Part shown: positions 28,601 to 38,368 of the stretch, piece after piece
Numbering within the stretch: the first letter of the stretch is position 1
Layout: each line of letters opens with the position of its first letter
Assembly: GCA_026545765.1 (NCBI GenBank)
Contig: CM048842.1
Span: forward strand, 27,132,667 to 27,196,666
DNA: 64,000 bases
Direction: 5' to 3'
Origin: Plantago major
Taxonomy: Eukaryota > Streptophyta > Magnoliopsida > Lamiales > Plantaginaceae
Notes under the pieces: generated by a model
What the model was told of the DNA's origin: nothing
Databases searched by the model: none
The model's input: the letters and a program-made list of their open reading frames with translations, nothing else
Made by a program: the position numbers and the translations under genes

Positions 28601-29539
28601 GAGTTATGCAACACTATAAAGGAGTTGGGTAATTACAAACAGAAAGTCTATTTGAGATTTAAACAACACAGTAGGTTTTATGAAATAAGGCACGAAGAAC
28701 TCTTCTAGAGGGTTCAACAGCACAAAAGGAGTGGGATAGGCAACCAACGAACAACTCTGCTTGAGAGATAAAAATAACACACTAAAGGAGTGGGATGAAC
28801 AACAAACGAATAAATCTTCTTTAGAGTTAAACAACACACAAAAGGAGTGGGATAGACAAGAAGCAAACAACTCTACTTGAGAGATAAAAACAACACACTA
28901 AAGGTGAGGGATGAGCAACAAACAAATAAATCCACTTGAGAGTTAAACAATACACTAGCGGAGTGGGATAATGTCAAACGAATAATTCTATTCGAGATTT
29001 AAACAATACACAAAAGGAGTAAGAGTATCAGAAATGAAAAACTCTACTGGAGATTTAAACAACACACATAAGGAGTGAGATAAAAAACAAATGTAAAACT
29101 CTACTCGAGGGTTAAGCAACACTGTAAAGGAGTTGGATAATTACAAACAGAGAAATCTATTTGAGATTTAAACAACATACAGTAGGAGTAATAAAATAAG
29201 GCACGAAGAACTCTACTTGAGAGTTCAACTACACGAAAGGAGTGGGATACACAACAAACGAATAACTCTACTTGAGAGATAAGAACAACACACTAAAGGA
29301 AAGGGATAAACAACAAACGAATAAATCTACTTGAGAGTTAAAGAACACACTAACGGAGTGGGATAACGTCGAACGAATAATTTTATTCGAGATTTAAACA
29401 ATACACAAAAGGAGTAAGAGTATCAATAACGAAGAACTCTACTTGATATTTAAACAACACACATAAGGAGTGAGATAAACAACAAATGTAAAACTCTACT
29501 CGAGTGTTAAGCAACACAATAAAGGAGTGGGATAGTTAC
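25681..29539. repeat. Diverged satellite, first block
   Basis: The HOR breaks down here. Near 25,700 a B monomer runs straight into D with C missing. Near 26,045-26,150 there is a short tandem of C/D hybrids (CACTAACCGAGCG twice). From there the 56-bp monomers continue with many substitutions and with cycles of seven or nine monomers, for example D to D between about 27,030 and 27,547. No gene is visible; the short open frames are chance frames. The block stops where an LTR retrotransposon is inserted. Confidence 0.85.
29535..29539. repeat. Target-site duplication, left, element 1 (GTTAC)
   Basis: The same five bases follow the right LTR at 39,589-39,593. Removing the element and one copy restores a normal satellite GATAGTTAC junction. 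Confidence 0.9.
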
Positions 29540-30737
29540 TGATGGCTCAAAATTAATACTTGTAAAATAACACAAGTAGTCAAGCGGTTGTCGTAGTACA
29601 ACTAGCCTTAAACCACATGGTCGTTCTCTCGAGGAATAGATTAAGCTAGTTCTAAGATGTAGGCTCAAGGTGTGAGTTGTAAACAGATAGTGTGGGTAAG
29701 GTTGATACTTCAAAACCCTACAACAAATTACAATTACAGGACAAGGTAATACCTAGATCATGCAATTTCTACAATTAAAACGAAGCAAGCGGATCTTTGA
29801 AAAGTGCTGACACGATATAGTTAATGGTACACTGTCCGGAAATGCAACACTTCGCTATTGCAAAATCGAACCAGATACAGATTATAAGTACGTATGAGTT
29901 ACGTCAAAAAGCTTGTCACTAGCTATGCCGTCATCCGCATATATAGTAATTAGAGGTAAGTACTGATGCATGTTCACAATGATCAAGCATGCGTTCAATA
30001 ATAAGATAACAATATGTCACAATACAAGTTATTAACAGCAACCGCCTAACTCGTACTATTGAATACCTGGGCGCCTATTGGTCTCTGCGATCGTCAGAAA
30101 GATCAATAATGCTTCTTCGAATTAAAAGAGAGATTGAAATCTCTAAGTGTTTACAATGCTTGGAATTGAAAATATGAAAGTAGAAGTAAGTGAAGATATG
30201 TCCTAATGACTGATACAAGTGGTCTGTTTATAAGACCAAGGAAGAAGAAATTCGAAATCATGGGAAAAACTGCCAGAAAAACGTGGGTTGATTCTGTCAA
30301 ACAGAGCTCACCATGGTGAGGTCCTTTGGGGAATCCTCCTCACCGTGGTCTGGACTTTCTGCCTTCTTTTCTGCTTAGTTGTACCGCGGTGAACCCGTTT
30401 GGATGTGGGGCTCACCACAGTGAGCCTTGTGTCCGGGAACTCCTCCATTTTTCCCATTTTCTCCACTTTTCTCTCCCTTTTCTAACCTCCAGGTCACCTC
30501 TCTTGGAGTAGTGGCCCACTAACTTGGCCTTGTGGTGCTTCTAGAAGGTTTTGAAGTCTTCTTTGCACTTTTGGTCCACCATTTCCTTTCTAATGACGCT
30601 AAGACACCTAAAAATGCACAAAAACACAGAAAAAACATAAACGTGACACGGAAGAAAAAAATACTAAATAAAGGCTAAAAGACGCAACAAAATACGGAAA
30701 AAGGCACTAAATGAGTCGTTAAAATATCGACTCATCA
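29540..30737 (-). repeat. 3' LTR of element 1
   Basis: 1,198 bp, TGATG...CATCA. It contains four dyad-symmetric modules of the CTCACCGCGGTGAG type (for example 30,307-30,320 and 30,411-30,424). It is directly followed on the right by the polypurine tract. The TATA-like motif conserved in the partner LTR is altered here (CTGTTTATAAG near 30,224). Confidence 0.9.
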
Positions 30738-30751
30738 AACTCCCCAAACCG
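30738..30751 (-). other. Polypurine tract of element 1
   Basis: Read on the minus strand this is CGGTTTGGGGAGTT, directly adjoining the TGATG start of the 3' LTR. This is the expected site for plus-strand DNA priming in LTR retrotransposons. Confidence 0.85.
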
Positions 30752-31295
30752 AACCTTTGCTCGTCCTCGAGCAAACAACTCTAAAACCTAGAAAAAGAAA
30801 AAACACATAGACACGACAAACAAACAGAAGAGTTCAATCGACAAGCTACTGGGACAAGTATTGCCAGGGATAAGCCCTTATACTGATGTAAACTTTTATC
30901 CCCTCTAACTTGGACAAGTAGCTTTGCAAAGATCACAATCTTTCGTTTCACAAGTAAATAAAACATAATCCTATCCTAGTAGTCCCTAACAAAGGAAGAT
31001 AATAGTGCAACTCTCAAGTCTCTCATCTGGAAGTGTCCAGTAAATAGGGTATTTGCTCAAGACTTAACTCAGGATGGCGACAACAAACGTCACAAGCTAC
31101 CACTAATATTACATGCTTTTGCACACAATTTAAACGAGTCAGAAAGGACTTTTAGGAAAGGGGTCGAAATCAAACACAAGGAAATAAAATTAGCTGCCGT
31201 TCTCGTGCTTTGCTCTTTTTGCACAGATTTTCTTTTTTTTCATTTTTTTTCTATCTAAATGTTGCAAGTGTATCCCAATAGGTTGCCTAAAGATC

Positions 31296-31309
31296 CGTAC
31301 TTTTGTACG
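31296..31309 (-). other. Conserved hairpin, element 1 version
   Basis: CGTAC-TTTT-GTACG: a 5-bp perfect stem and 4-base loop. Elements 4 (50,996-51,009) and 5 (62,057-62,070) have CGCAC-TTTT-GTGCG at the equivalent place. The third base pair therefore differs by a compensatory change. Confidence 0.6.
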
Positions 31310-31329
31310 TGTCGGTTTGGTATACACCC

Positions 31330-31478
31330 CATCAACCCTCACAACATACGAGCACCGCCCACGCGCTGGTTTATAGGTAGTATTTTGCATGCATTTTGGA
31401 AACAAAACCATCAACCCTCACAGCATACGCACAATCAGCCCCGCGTTGGTTTATAGGTAATATTTGGAAATGCCCAAC
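31330..31478. repeat. 79-bp box duplicated within element 1
   Basis: CATCAACCCTCACA followed by TTTATAGGTA appears from 31,330 and again from 31,409, offset 79 bp. Elements 4 and 5 have one copy each (near 51,031 and 62,091). Confidence 0.7.
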
Positions 31479-32298
31479 ACGATCTTAGACGATCAAAAGT
31501 TATCCTGGAAAAACACTTCGAGATTTTTTCTATTTTTTTCTCTTTTTTTTTTTTAGAACGGCAGCATAGCAATACAAAACAATTTCGAAATCGACCATAG
31601 CTCAACTATAGAAAGTAGTGAGCCTGAGTATGAAGTTGACAAGAGTCCTCCTCCCCAAACCTGTTCCTTGGAACAGGTTCGAGAATCGAGACAACAAGTC
31701 GAAAATGTCGTTCGCCATACTCGTTTTAAAAAAATGCACATGTATGTGAAGTGGCGCAAGTTAAAAAGCCTTGTACATCCTACTAGCATCACACATTTTC
31801 CGGTACAAGATTTTTTCATCGGCTTTAAGGCTTCTCACCGACTTTTTGACTACTAAAACAGGAAGACTTTTTATTTACAAGTGAAACGAACTAGAGTGAT
31901 TTTTGAAAATTCCTTAGCACTCAGTCAGAGGCCATCTAAGATCACATCAGTAAAAAGGCATAACTAAGGCAATAGATAACCAGATTGTCAAAAGAACTCC
32001 ATACTTGACATAAATTTTTTTTGAAATAGGCCAAAAATTAGGCCAAAAGACTCGACTCAACTGCAATCCCACAAAAGTGGCTAACATACCACCCCACATA
32101 ATCGCAAAAAACAAAAAAATAAAAGGAAAAGCACATATATACAATATATAACAAGGCAGCAAATATCTGAGGCATGTAAGCATATGATTCAACTTCCCTC
32201 CCCAAACCTATTTGATAGCTAGGCCCTTGCATAAGGAATAAATAAAAAGGAGAAAGTTCAGAGTTACCGTCCGTAGTATGCCTCGTTCGGTATGATCA

Positions 32299-32525
32299 CT
32301 AAAAGGAAGGCGGACCATGGGGTCCGAAAGATGAGCCTCCTCTTTGTTGCTGCCAGTCATCCGTCTGTGCTTTGCGCATTCGCTCCATATGCGCTAGGCG
32401 CTCAGTTGCCTGTGTGTCCACTGCAGACAGGTGTTGTGTGAGACTCGAATAGCATGAGTCCCACTGATCCAAGTGCGTACCAAACCACTGCGATACTCCA
32501 TGCTTGCTCCTAAGATCTACGGCAA
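32299..32525 (-). pseudogene. 3' part of a small element-1 ORF interrupted by a LINE
   Basis: The minus-strand frame ends at a TAG at 32,299-32,301. It encodes a hydrophilic segment rich in Gln, Arg, His, Thr and Glu that looks helix-prone, with a Gln-Gln-Gln tract and a Gly/Pro-rich tail. The 5' part lies at 36,101-36,188, beyond the inserted LINE. Counting one copy of the 14-bp target duplication, the two pieces are in the same frame and sum to 315 nt (104 codons plus stop). Resemblance to the second-ORF proteins of plant gypsy elements is only an impression. Whether this was a complete small gene or already a deletion derivative is unknown. Confidence 0.55.
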
Positions 32526-32539
32526 GTCCTTGGTAGCAC
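32526..32539. repeat. LINE target-site duplication, left (14 bp)
   Basis: GTCCTTGGTAGCAC, repeated exactly at 36,101-36,114 immediately after the LINE poly-A tail. Perfect identity suggests the LINE insertion is fairly young or simply lucky in mutation. Confidence 0.93.
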
Positions 32540-32970
32540 TAATGAGCTTCTTCAAGCACTATGAGAATGCTTCTGGCCAAAAGATCAACATGTCTAAGAG
32601 TGATTTATATGTGGGGAAGAATGCCAATTCTGTTATGGTAGAGGGAGTCCCAGGTTTCACAGCAAAAGAACTTCCTTTCTTTTATCTAGGTGCTCCTATT
32701 TCTAAGGGGAGGAAGAAGAAAGAGTTGTATGTCCCTTTAATAGAGAAAATCAGAAAGAAACTAACTGGGTGGAACATTAACCGCTTATCACAGGGAGGTA
32801 GATGGATTTTATTGAGGAGTGTACTCTCCTCCATGACTGTTTATCTATTACAAGTGTGTCAACCTCCAGTGGCAGTTTTCAAGATGATAGACTCTATAAT
32901 AGCAAAATTCTTCCGGGGCACATTGCTTCTGGAAAGTGGGAATAGGGCTTTATTTTTTCTGGGAAGATGA
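32540..32970 (+). pseudogene. LINE reverse transcriptase, C-terminal fragment
   Basis: The frame carries SGQKINMSKS, then PFFYLGAPISKGR, then GWNINRLSQGGRWILLRSVL and a YLLQ..PPVAVFKMIDSI block. These are hallmarks of the thumb and C-terminal part of plant LINE reverse transcriptase. The catalytic YxDD palm lies upstream and is lost by truncation. The frame ends at a TGA at 32,968-32,970. The roughly 120 bp separating it from the next frame are too short for the segment normally lying between RT and the zinc-binding domain, so an internal deletion is likely besides the frame break. It cannot encode active RT. Confidence 0.85.
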
Positions 32971-33088
32971 ATGGAGTGAATCTGGTCTGCTTAAAAACTC
33001 AGCTATTCATCAGGGATGGAGTGAGCTAGAATTGGTATAGGAGTATGGTGCAGACACTTCTTGGGACTGGGGTAAGATATCTTCTATT

Positions 33089-34303
33089 TTGCTTATATCA
33101 GTTGCTACCAAATTATTTTTAATCCCTTTCAATGTTGTAAAGAGTGTTAATTTGATTTGGAAACTCAATCCATATGGGAGCTTTACTACCAAGTCAGCCT
33201 GGGAACTAGTTAGAAGAAAGAGCCCAGAAAATAGAGTCCTAGCTTGTTGTTGGAGTTCAAGATTACCCACAATTGTATCTATTTTCTGGTGGAAAATTTT
33301 ACATAATTGGCTCCCAGTTGATACAGTCTTGCAATCAAGAGGCATAGTGTTAGCTTCCAGATGTCAATGCTGCCATTCAATGGAAACCATTCTACATGTG
33401 TTACTGTATAATGAAGAAGTAAATAAGTTTTGGATGTGGTTTTCTAATCTTTTTCAGGTGCAGTTGGTACAACATACTTCAGTGTTAGGGAGGTTCAAGA
33501 GCTGGTTAAATTGTTCAGATGTCATAGCAAAACATCATGTTAGAATCTTCATCCCTGTTATGATAGGATGTCATGCTTGGTTGGCCAGGAATGATGCTAA
33601 GCACAACGGCAAAAAGATCTCTTCTACTTCCATCATACAAAAAGTCATGAGCTGTCTCATTCTGACTCATGCTGCAAAGACATTGACAAGGGAGTTCTGG
33701 AGAGGAGACTTAACCATAGATGAATTATGGCATTTTACTTTACCAGCTGCACCAACCTGCAAGATAGTGAAAGTATATTGGAAGATGCCCCCAAGACAAT
33801 GGGTCAAAATCAACACAGATGGCTCTTATAGTCATAGAACTTCACTGGCAGCAGGAGGGGTTATAAGAGATGAAGATGGAAGAATTCTCAGAGGATACCA
33901 ATCCTTTATTGGTAATTCCTCTATTCTATATGCTGAGCTAATTGGCATATGGCAGGGTCTGCAGCTAAGTAAAAGCATGGGTCTCAACCGGATAATAGTA
34001 GAATCTGACTCTATGGTGGCACTGAGGAAAATAGCAACTTATCAAGAGAACAGGCAGTGGAATCTGGTCGTCCTCTTCTCCAAAATAATATCTTTATGTG
34101 AGAATAGATCAGTCAGATTTGTACATGTGTTCAGGGAAGGTAATTCAATAGCTGATTTTTTTGCCAACTCTGCTCTACATAGTAAAAATAACATCATTTA
34201 TGATCCAGGAGATTGCCCCATTAGAGTGAGACAACTGGCTTATAGTGATAGGACTGGAAGGCCTTATATCAGAAAATCCAATGCAAGACACCTGTTGCAT
34301 TAG
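33089..34303 (+). pseudogene. LINE zinc-binding RT-associated domain plus RNase H
   Basis: 404-residue frame. Residues about 22-118 match the zf-RVT domain: a W-K-L-P-G-F-T-K-S-A-W-like start, SRLPTIVSIFWWKILHNWLP at 57-76, and Cys92/Cys94/Cys95. The usual last Cys after the His (here HVLLYN near 103) is replaced. Residues about 240-365 form an RNase H fold of the plant RVT_3 type. Likely acidic residues are Asp244 (INTDGS), Glu283 (YAEL), Asp307 (ESDS) and Asp356 (IADF), followed by a C-terminal Tyr/Arg-rich tail. The catalytic set looks intact, but the gene lacks the RT core, so it is a fragment. The first Met was chosen by the frame only; the coding homology begins around Leu22 or earlier and no real start exists. 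Confidence 0.85.
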
Positions 34304-35445
34304 TATTCTGCATTTCTGGTATTCTTTGGTTGCTAGTATGGTAGCTGGTGGTGGTGTTATCTGGCAGGTGGATATTACTGCCGAGATGTTATGGAGTGTT
34401 GCTGAGGATGGTTTTATGTGGAGTTTGCTGAGGGGGGATTGGTGGAGATGTGTTGTTTTGGGGGTAGAGTGGTTCAGTTTGAGGCTAGCTGATGAGCAAG
34501 CCAGTAGGGAGAAGATCCTCTTTTGTTTCTCACAACTGTGTTTGTTCTTTTGACAGGTGCTGCTACTCTCCTGTGAGCCTTAGTCACTCCTGTAGAAATC
34601 CCCAGGATGAGTGTAAAAAAGCCAATTTTCTAAGAAAAAAAGGCAGAGGATCCATAAACAGAACAGGATCATTAGAAGCTTCCCAGGTTAAAAAAGAAAG
34701 AGAGAGGGGTCAAAAAATGCTAGGTCAATTGACAAAAAGATGTGATAGATTATCCCTGAGAAGAAAAATGATAATACTCAGGTCTGGGAAGCTCTTTTTC
34801 TTTTCTTTTTTCTGTCTGGTTTTAGTTCCTTTGATCAGCAGGAGCTCCTATCCGGCTTGGCTGTGTGTTTATGATGGGTTGTTGGCAAAGTTTGGTTTTG
34901 TTCTGAGTTTCTGGATATGCAATAGTTTGTGGTTGGTTGTTCTTCTATGGGAGGGGGGAAGGGGTAGCTGCATATTGATCTTTGGCTTATTGTGTCAGGT
35001 TTGGAGAGACCTGACCTTGAGCCCTTCTCTTCTTTTGCATACTTTAATTATGGTAGGAAAGGGTGCTTTTTGCTTGATGTTTCTTCTCAAGGGAGTATCT
35101 CTCCCTCCCTTAGCACTAGTTAGGACTGTTCACTTGTTTTCTTTGGCTTCTTGGTATTATCAACACTATCTCTTGCTACATTGCACACACTTGTTTATCT
35201 TGGTTTTTGGACAATTTTGATGAGATGATGGCTAGCTCTTTACTATCTTTCTGTCTGGTTTTTATAGACTTATTGTAGTAGAGTTCTAGGATTTTATCTC
35301 TTCTTAGCTAACAAGTGGTTGTATCTAGTTTGGTTTGAGAGGAGCAGTTGGTTTTTTCTTTCCCTTGAGCTAGATTGGTTTATCTTGTATTGCTATGTGT
35401 TCTGGATTTTGTATCAGTCCTTGTTCAGACTAGGAAAAGTTTTAT
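34304..35445 (+). other. LINE 3' untranslated region, T/G-rich part
   Basis: Follows the RNase H stop codon. It is T/G-rich with several chance open frames (for example 34,492-35,220) that show no domain and are hydrophobic from T-rich codons. No structured feature was recognised. Confidence 0.6.
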
Positions 35446-35880
35446 TTGTATTCTGCGGCACATTGGCACACAGGATGGCACAACTATGGGTTTTACCCAA
35501 TGGCACACTGGCATCATGAATGGCATAGCATTGGCACTATAATGGCACATAGATACCCAGGATGGTACAGCAATGGTTACTCTTGTATGGCAGTACCAGG
35601 CACAGGACACTGCATTATATTGGTATATTGGCATATAGACAGTAGGATATTATGCAGGACATTGACACAGCAACGGCTCGAAGATATTAGGGAAATGGTA
35701 CAGCGAGGACTTACATTGGCGCAGAAATGGCACCGAAGAAGGAAGGACAATGGCACAAAGAAGGAAGGTCAATGGCACAGCAATGGCACGGACAAAGACA
35801 GAGCATGGCACGGACACTGGTACATCACGGACTTGACATTGGCATAGCATGGCTCGGGCATTGGCACATATAGGTGGCCC
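35446..35880 (+). repeat. Decayed short tandem repeat rich in ATGGCACA/TTGGCACA in the LINE 3' end
   Basis: The heptamer TGGCACA or close variants (TGGCATA, TGGTACA, TGGCACG) recur more than twenty times in about 430 bp at irregular spacing of roughly 8-30 bp. Flanking AAT/ATT triplets recur too. This makes the composition quite unlike the T/G-rich sequence before it. It looks like an expanded and then mutated minisatellite inside the LINE tail. No coding signal is supported, although both strands happen to be open for 70-130 codons. Confidence 0.6.
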
Positions 35881-36087
35881 TTTTTGGCCCAATAGGTTGC
35901 ATATATTTTGGTATTTGTTATATAGCTATAGTATTTTTGTAAATCTCTTTAGGCATAGGTTAAGTCTATGACCTTGGGCTTCTAGTTGGGATGTAACCTG
36001 TAAAAGGTACTTGGTATTTGCGGGTTCCCACAAACCACCATGAGGATGATATAATACTACCGACAGCGTAGGCTCTTTTTATTAAAC

Positions 36088-36099
36088 AAAAAAAAAAAA
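36088..36099 (+). other. LINE poly-A tail
   Basis: A run of 12 A residues preceded by TTTTTATTAAAC. It is separated by one G from the right-hand 14-bp target duplication. Confidence 0.9.
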
Positions 36100-36100
36100 G

Positions 36101-36114
36101 GTCCTTGGTAGCAC
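36101..36114. repeat. LINE target-site duplication, right (14 bp)
   Basis: Second copy of GTCCTTGGTAGCAC (see 32,526-32,539). Confidence 0.93.
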
Positions 36115-36188
36115 GCTTTGCCTCCCCTTAATGTGTTCGAACTGGGGCTCCCTTCTGTTTTTTGGACACTCTTTGTTTTGGGTGCCAT
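36101..36188 (-). pseudogene. 5' part of the small element-1 ORF interrupted by the LINE
   Basis: A minus-strand ATG at 36,186-36,188 opens a frame rich in Lys, Thr, Ser, Pro and Gly (start MAPKTK). It stays open to the LINE insertion point and continues in phase at 32,525 on the far side. Basic MAPK-type starts are common in plant gypsy-element ORFs, but the match is too short to assign a family. With its partner segment it would give a 104-residue protein. Confidence 0.5.
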
Positions 36189-36855
36189 GGTACCTGAATA
36201 GAAAATGTCAGCGCTACACCCATATCAAAATGTAGCTACACCCTAATCCTAACTCATAGTTACATGCAAACCATAGAGCATTCAAATGTGGCCACAACAA
36301 TGTCTTCCCCAAACCAATTCTTGCAAGTAGTAACAACAATGCCTTATCCTACAACATAATCGTGCTTACCATAGTGCAAACATTTGTTACTAAAAGGGAT
36401 TTTCCCAATTGAAACAGTAGCAAGCTCAATCCTATCATCAAATATGCAGCACGAATACAGATTCTAAGATGAACAAGCTAGCACAATAATACCCTTCCCC
36501 CGAAAACATCATAAATCTCCAAAAAATCTAACTAAGATAACGTGGATTATGACTTATCTAGACAATTTCATACCTCATAAGCACAACCAGATACTCAATA
36601 ACAATCAATCAAGTATAGAAATCCAAGTTTGCAAAATAAAGGTAGTAGAAAGAAGTATCTCGATTCCGGAAGAATTAATGGATATAAACACGGATTGAAG
36701 TCTCCAAGTTGTGGAGAAACTCACTACCTTCGCAACGGTTTATTACCCAAGTTAAATGGTGGAGAATTGGTGAAAATCTCAAAAATTGGGGGAAAAACGG
36801 GTAAGGAGAGTGAAAAAGGTGAAGGAGGGAGAAGCCCTCCTTCTCTTTAATCGGC
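36189..36855 (-). other. Internal region of element 1 without recognised gene
   Basis: A/T-rich, with one further polypurine-like box (CTTCCCCAAACC near 36,305). An open frame at 36,629-36,850 shows no domain. The right-hand part (about 36,600-36,855) resembles in layout the LTR segment that precedes the palindrome modules in the other LTRs of this window. Confidence 0.4.
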
Positions 36856-36972
36856 CTCACCGCTGTGAGGTAGGGGCTAGGGTGCCCCTCACCGCGGTCC
36901 AGCAAAGAGGCAAACTTTCTGCCTTCTGCAGACCGCAGTGAGACGCCTTTTTCCCTAGCTCACCGTGGTGAG
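36856..36972. repeat. LTR-like palindrome block inside element 1
   Basis: Four dyad modules (36,856-36,869 CTCACCGCTGTGAG; 36,888-36,900; 36,931-36,942; 36,959-36,972 CTCACCGTGGTGAG) in the same order as in the element-1 LTRs. Between modules 2 and 3 the shared spacer motif ACTTTCTGCCTTCT is kept. It is therefore related to, but clearly diverged from, the LTRs 2 kb to the right and 6 kb to the left. It may be a relic of another LTR nested in, or recombined into, the element. Confidence 0.6.
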
Positions 36973-37288
36973 ATCTGTTCTCCCGCAAAATTTTATTTTA
37001 ATTTTTTTTTCCGATGAATATGAAAAGATAAGTTGACAAAATGAAAGAATGAACCATTGAAATATTTAAGGAATACAAAATGCATGCAAGGAATGAAAAT
37101 TTTACCTATATGCATCCTAGTTACTAAGTGCAAAATGCAATAGAAAATGTCGCTTTAGTTAGAGTCATTAGCGTCGACTATGCGTCTTACTCCACAGGTC
37201 CAACCTATGGAGTCTTACTCTCGCCCAAGGGGCCGACGTATTTCGCGGATGGACCTCCGAATTTTGGCCTTGTGTAAAGAGGTACCTC
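36973..37288 (-). other. Unassigned internal sequence of element 1
   Basis: A/T-rich up to about 37,150, then more GC-rich and probably decayed coding sequence downstream of the protease remnant. No domain was recognised. Confidence 0.4.
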
Positions 37289-37675
37289 TTAGGGGACTCC
37301 GAGTACCTCCATAATGCATTTGCGGTCCCGGACGTTGAGGGTCACTCCTGTAGTGTATTGGAATGTCCTTCCCAACAGGATAAGTTCTTGTTCGTCTCTG
37401 TCCTGACTAGCACACTCTATGATCGCGAAATCAGTGCAAACATGGAATCCAATAACACGTACATCAACTCCCCGAATCATCCCCTCTGGTCTTTTGAGTG
37501 CTCCGTCCGCCAGAACCATGTGCCCCTCGAGAGGTAACATCCCCGTAAGCTTCAACTTCTTGTACAGGATGAGAGTCATCAAGTTCACCCCAGTCCCTGA
37601 GTCAAATGTTCTAATCAGGCTGTTGGAATTCCTAATTCCAACCTCGATATTCATGCTCGGTATTAACATCGGCAT
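37289..37675 (-). pseudogene. Retroviral-type aspartic protease remnant of element 1
   Basis: 128-residue minus-strand frame. The active-site triad appears as Asp25-Ser26-Gly27, followed by TGVNLMTLILYKKL, the strand usually reading xSVNLMPxxxxKKL in Athila-type proteases. The ILLGRTF motif (99-105) corresponds to the conserved ILGRPF near the C-terminus. In gypsy elements this protease cleaves the Gag-Pol polyprotein. The frame is in phase with the preceding Gag-like frame (37,721-38,128) but separated from it by a TAA at 37,721-37,723. No RT follows, so the protease is a remnant. Confidence 0.75.
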
Positions 37676-37720
37676 GGGTTGGCTCTGAATAACCAGGATT
37701 GGCCGGATCTCCCCATGTGG

Positions 37721-38128
37721 TTATGGCTCCATCTTGAACATCATATTGACTAGTTCGTCGTCTTTATGTTTGGCGAAGCTTAGAACCTCAGGGGCAAGAA
37801 GCAACTCTTCGGGATCCTCCTCCGGATCCTCTTCCTCTTCATCGAATTCATCATATGAGTCACTGGAGAATGTGATGGGAAAGTCCTCTGTACCTGCGCG
37901 CATTCCAGGTCGAGGGTGCCTTGTTCCACACCTCTCACAAATTCCGAAGTAATGCGGACCTTTATCCTCAGAGACTGTCCTCCTAGCCAAAACAAAACTG
38001 TTGGGAGCAGCTTTATTGTCCTTCGTGTCGAGCGTTGCTGCTGTTTTTGTTTCCTCCATCTTAACTTCTTGTTGAATTTCCTTGAGTCCATGGATAAACC
38101 TGAAAGAGAAAACAACAACCCACTTCAA
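37721..38128 (-). pseudogene. C-terminal Gag-like frame of element 1 with acidic region
   Basis: 135-residue minus-strand frame. It contains a CERCGTRHP segment that could be a decayed zinc knuckle (near residue 65) and a strongly acidic run of Asp/Glu near residues 93-108. It ends at a TAA in phase with the protease frame. Position next to the 5' LTR and upstream of the protease suggests the end of Gag. The family assignment rests on position more than on sequence. The listed Met is only the first in the frame. Confidence 0.5.
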
Positions 38129-38368
38129 AAGCGGGACCCACCTTTCTCATGCAAGCTTAGACCTACTTCCAATGTAAGGCCAGCTATACCATGCAGGCTA
38201 GGGTTCGCCAGACAAACAAAACAAAAACACCAAGCAAAAACTCTTTGTTTTTTTGTTTTTTTTGATTTTTTGAAATTTTCAGATTTGTTCTTTTGTTTTC
38301 GAATAAGATAAAAATAAAAATACGTAACTACACACTGATCCTACTTATTGAAGTACGTAGGAATCAAT
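38129..38368 (-). other. 5' leader of element 1
   Basis: A/T-rich, with a T-rich tract near 38,250-38,300. Lies between the primer-binding site and the first coding remnant. No further feature seen. Confidence 0.5.

Larger units (their letters stand above)
30752..32298 (-). other. Non-coding 3' internal region of element 1
   Basis: No coding region is supported. Blocks are shared with elements 4 and 5: a hairpin box (31,296-31,309), a TATAGGTAGTATTT box, a TTTTTTCATCGGCTTTAAGG box near 31,810, a GTGGCTAACATACCACCCCA box near 32,076 (shared with element 4), and two further polypurine-like boxes (31,651-31,661 and 32,198-32,208). Poly-T tracts occur near 31,217-31,250 and 31,526-31,554. The region corresponds to the long 3' untranslated part between pol and the 3' LTR. 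Confidence 0.7.
32540..36100 (+). mobile_element. 5'-truncated LINE (L1-like) nested in element 1
   Basis: Starts inside the reverse transcriptase domain and ends in an A tract (36,088-36,099). It is flanked by a perfect 14-bp duplication. The order is RT C-terminus, zinc-binding RT-associated domain, RNase H, then a long T/G-rich 3' untranslated region. This matches plant L1-type LINEs that carry an RNase H after RT. The 5' truncation is typical of incomplete target-primed reverse transcription. Orientation is opposite to its host element. Confidence 0.93.

Noticed and set aside
1..29539. CRISPR-like array (regular 56-bp spacing)
   Set aside because: There are no unique spacers between constant repeats; all parts repeat in a seven-type cycle, which is satellite DNA.
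30326..30511. Plus-strand 61-codon frame in the element-1 LTR
   Set aside because: It lies across the dyad modules of the LTR, opposite to the element, and is not kept in the partner LTR.
34492..35220. 242-codon plus-strand frame in the LINE tail, hydrophobic and membrane-protein-like
   Set aside because: T-rich composition gives Phe/Leu/Val-rich translations; it lies after the LINE stop codon and shows no domain.
35446..35892. Overlapping long frames on both strands with repeated Trp-His or Cys-Gln residues
   Set aside because: By-product of the TGGCAC repeat domain, which lacks stop codons by composition.
37419..38311. Plus-strand frames opposite the Gag/protease remnant of element 1 (including a Ser-rich one at 37,734-37,952)
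   Set aside because: Antisense shadows of the Asp/Glu-rich coding remnant on the minus strand.
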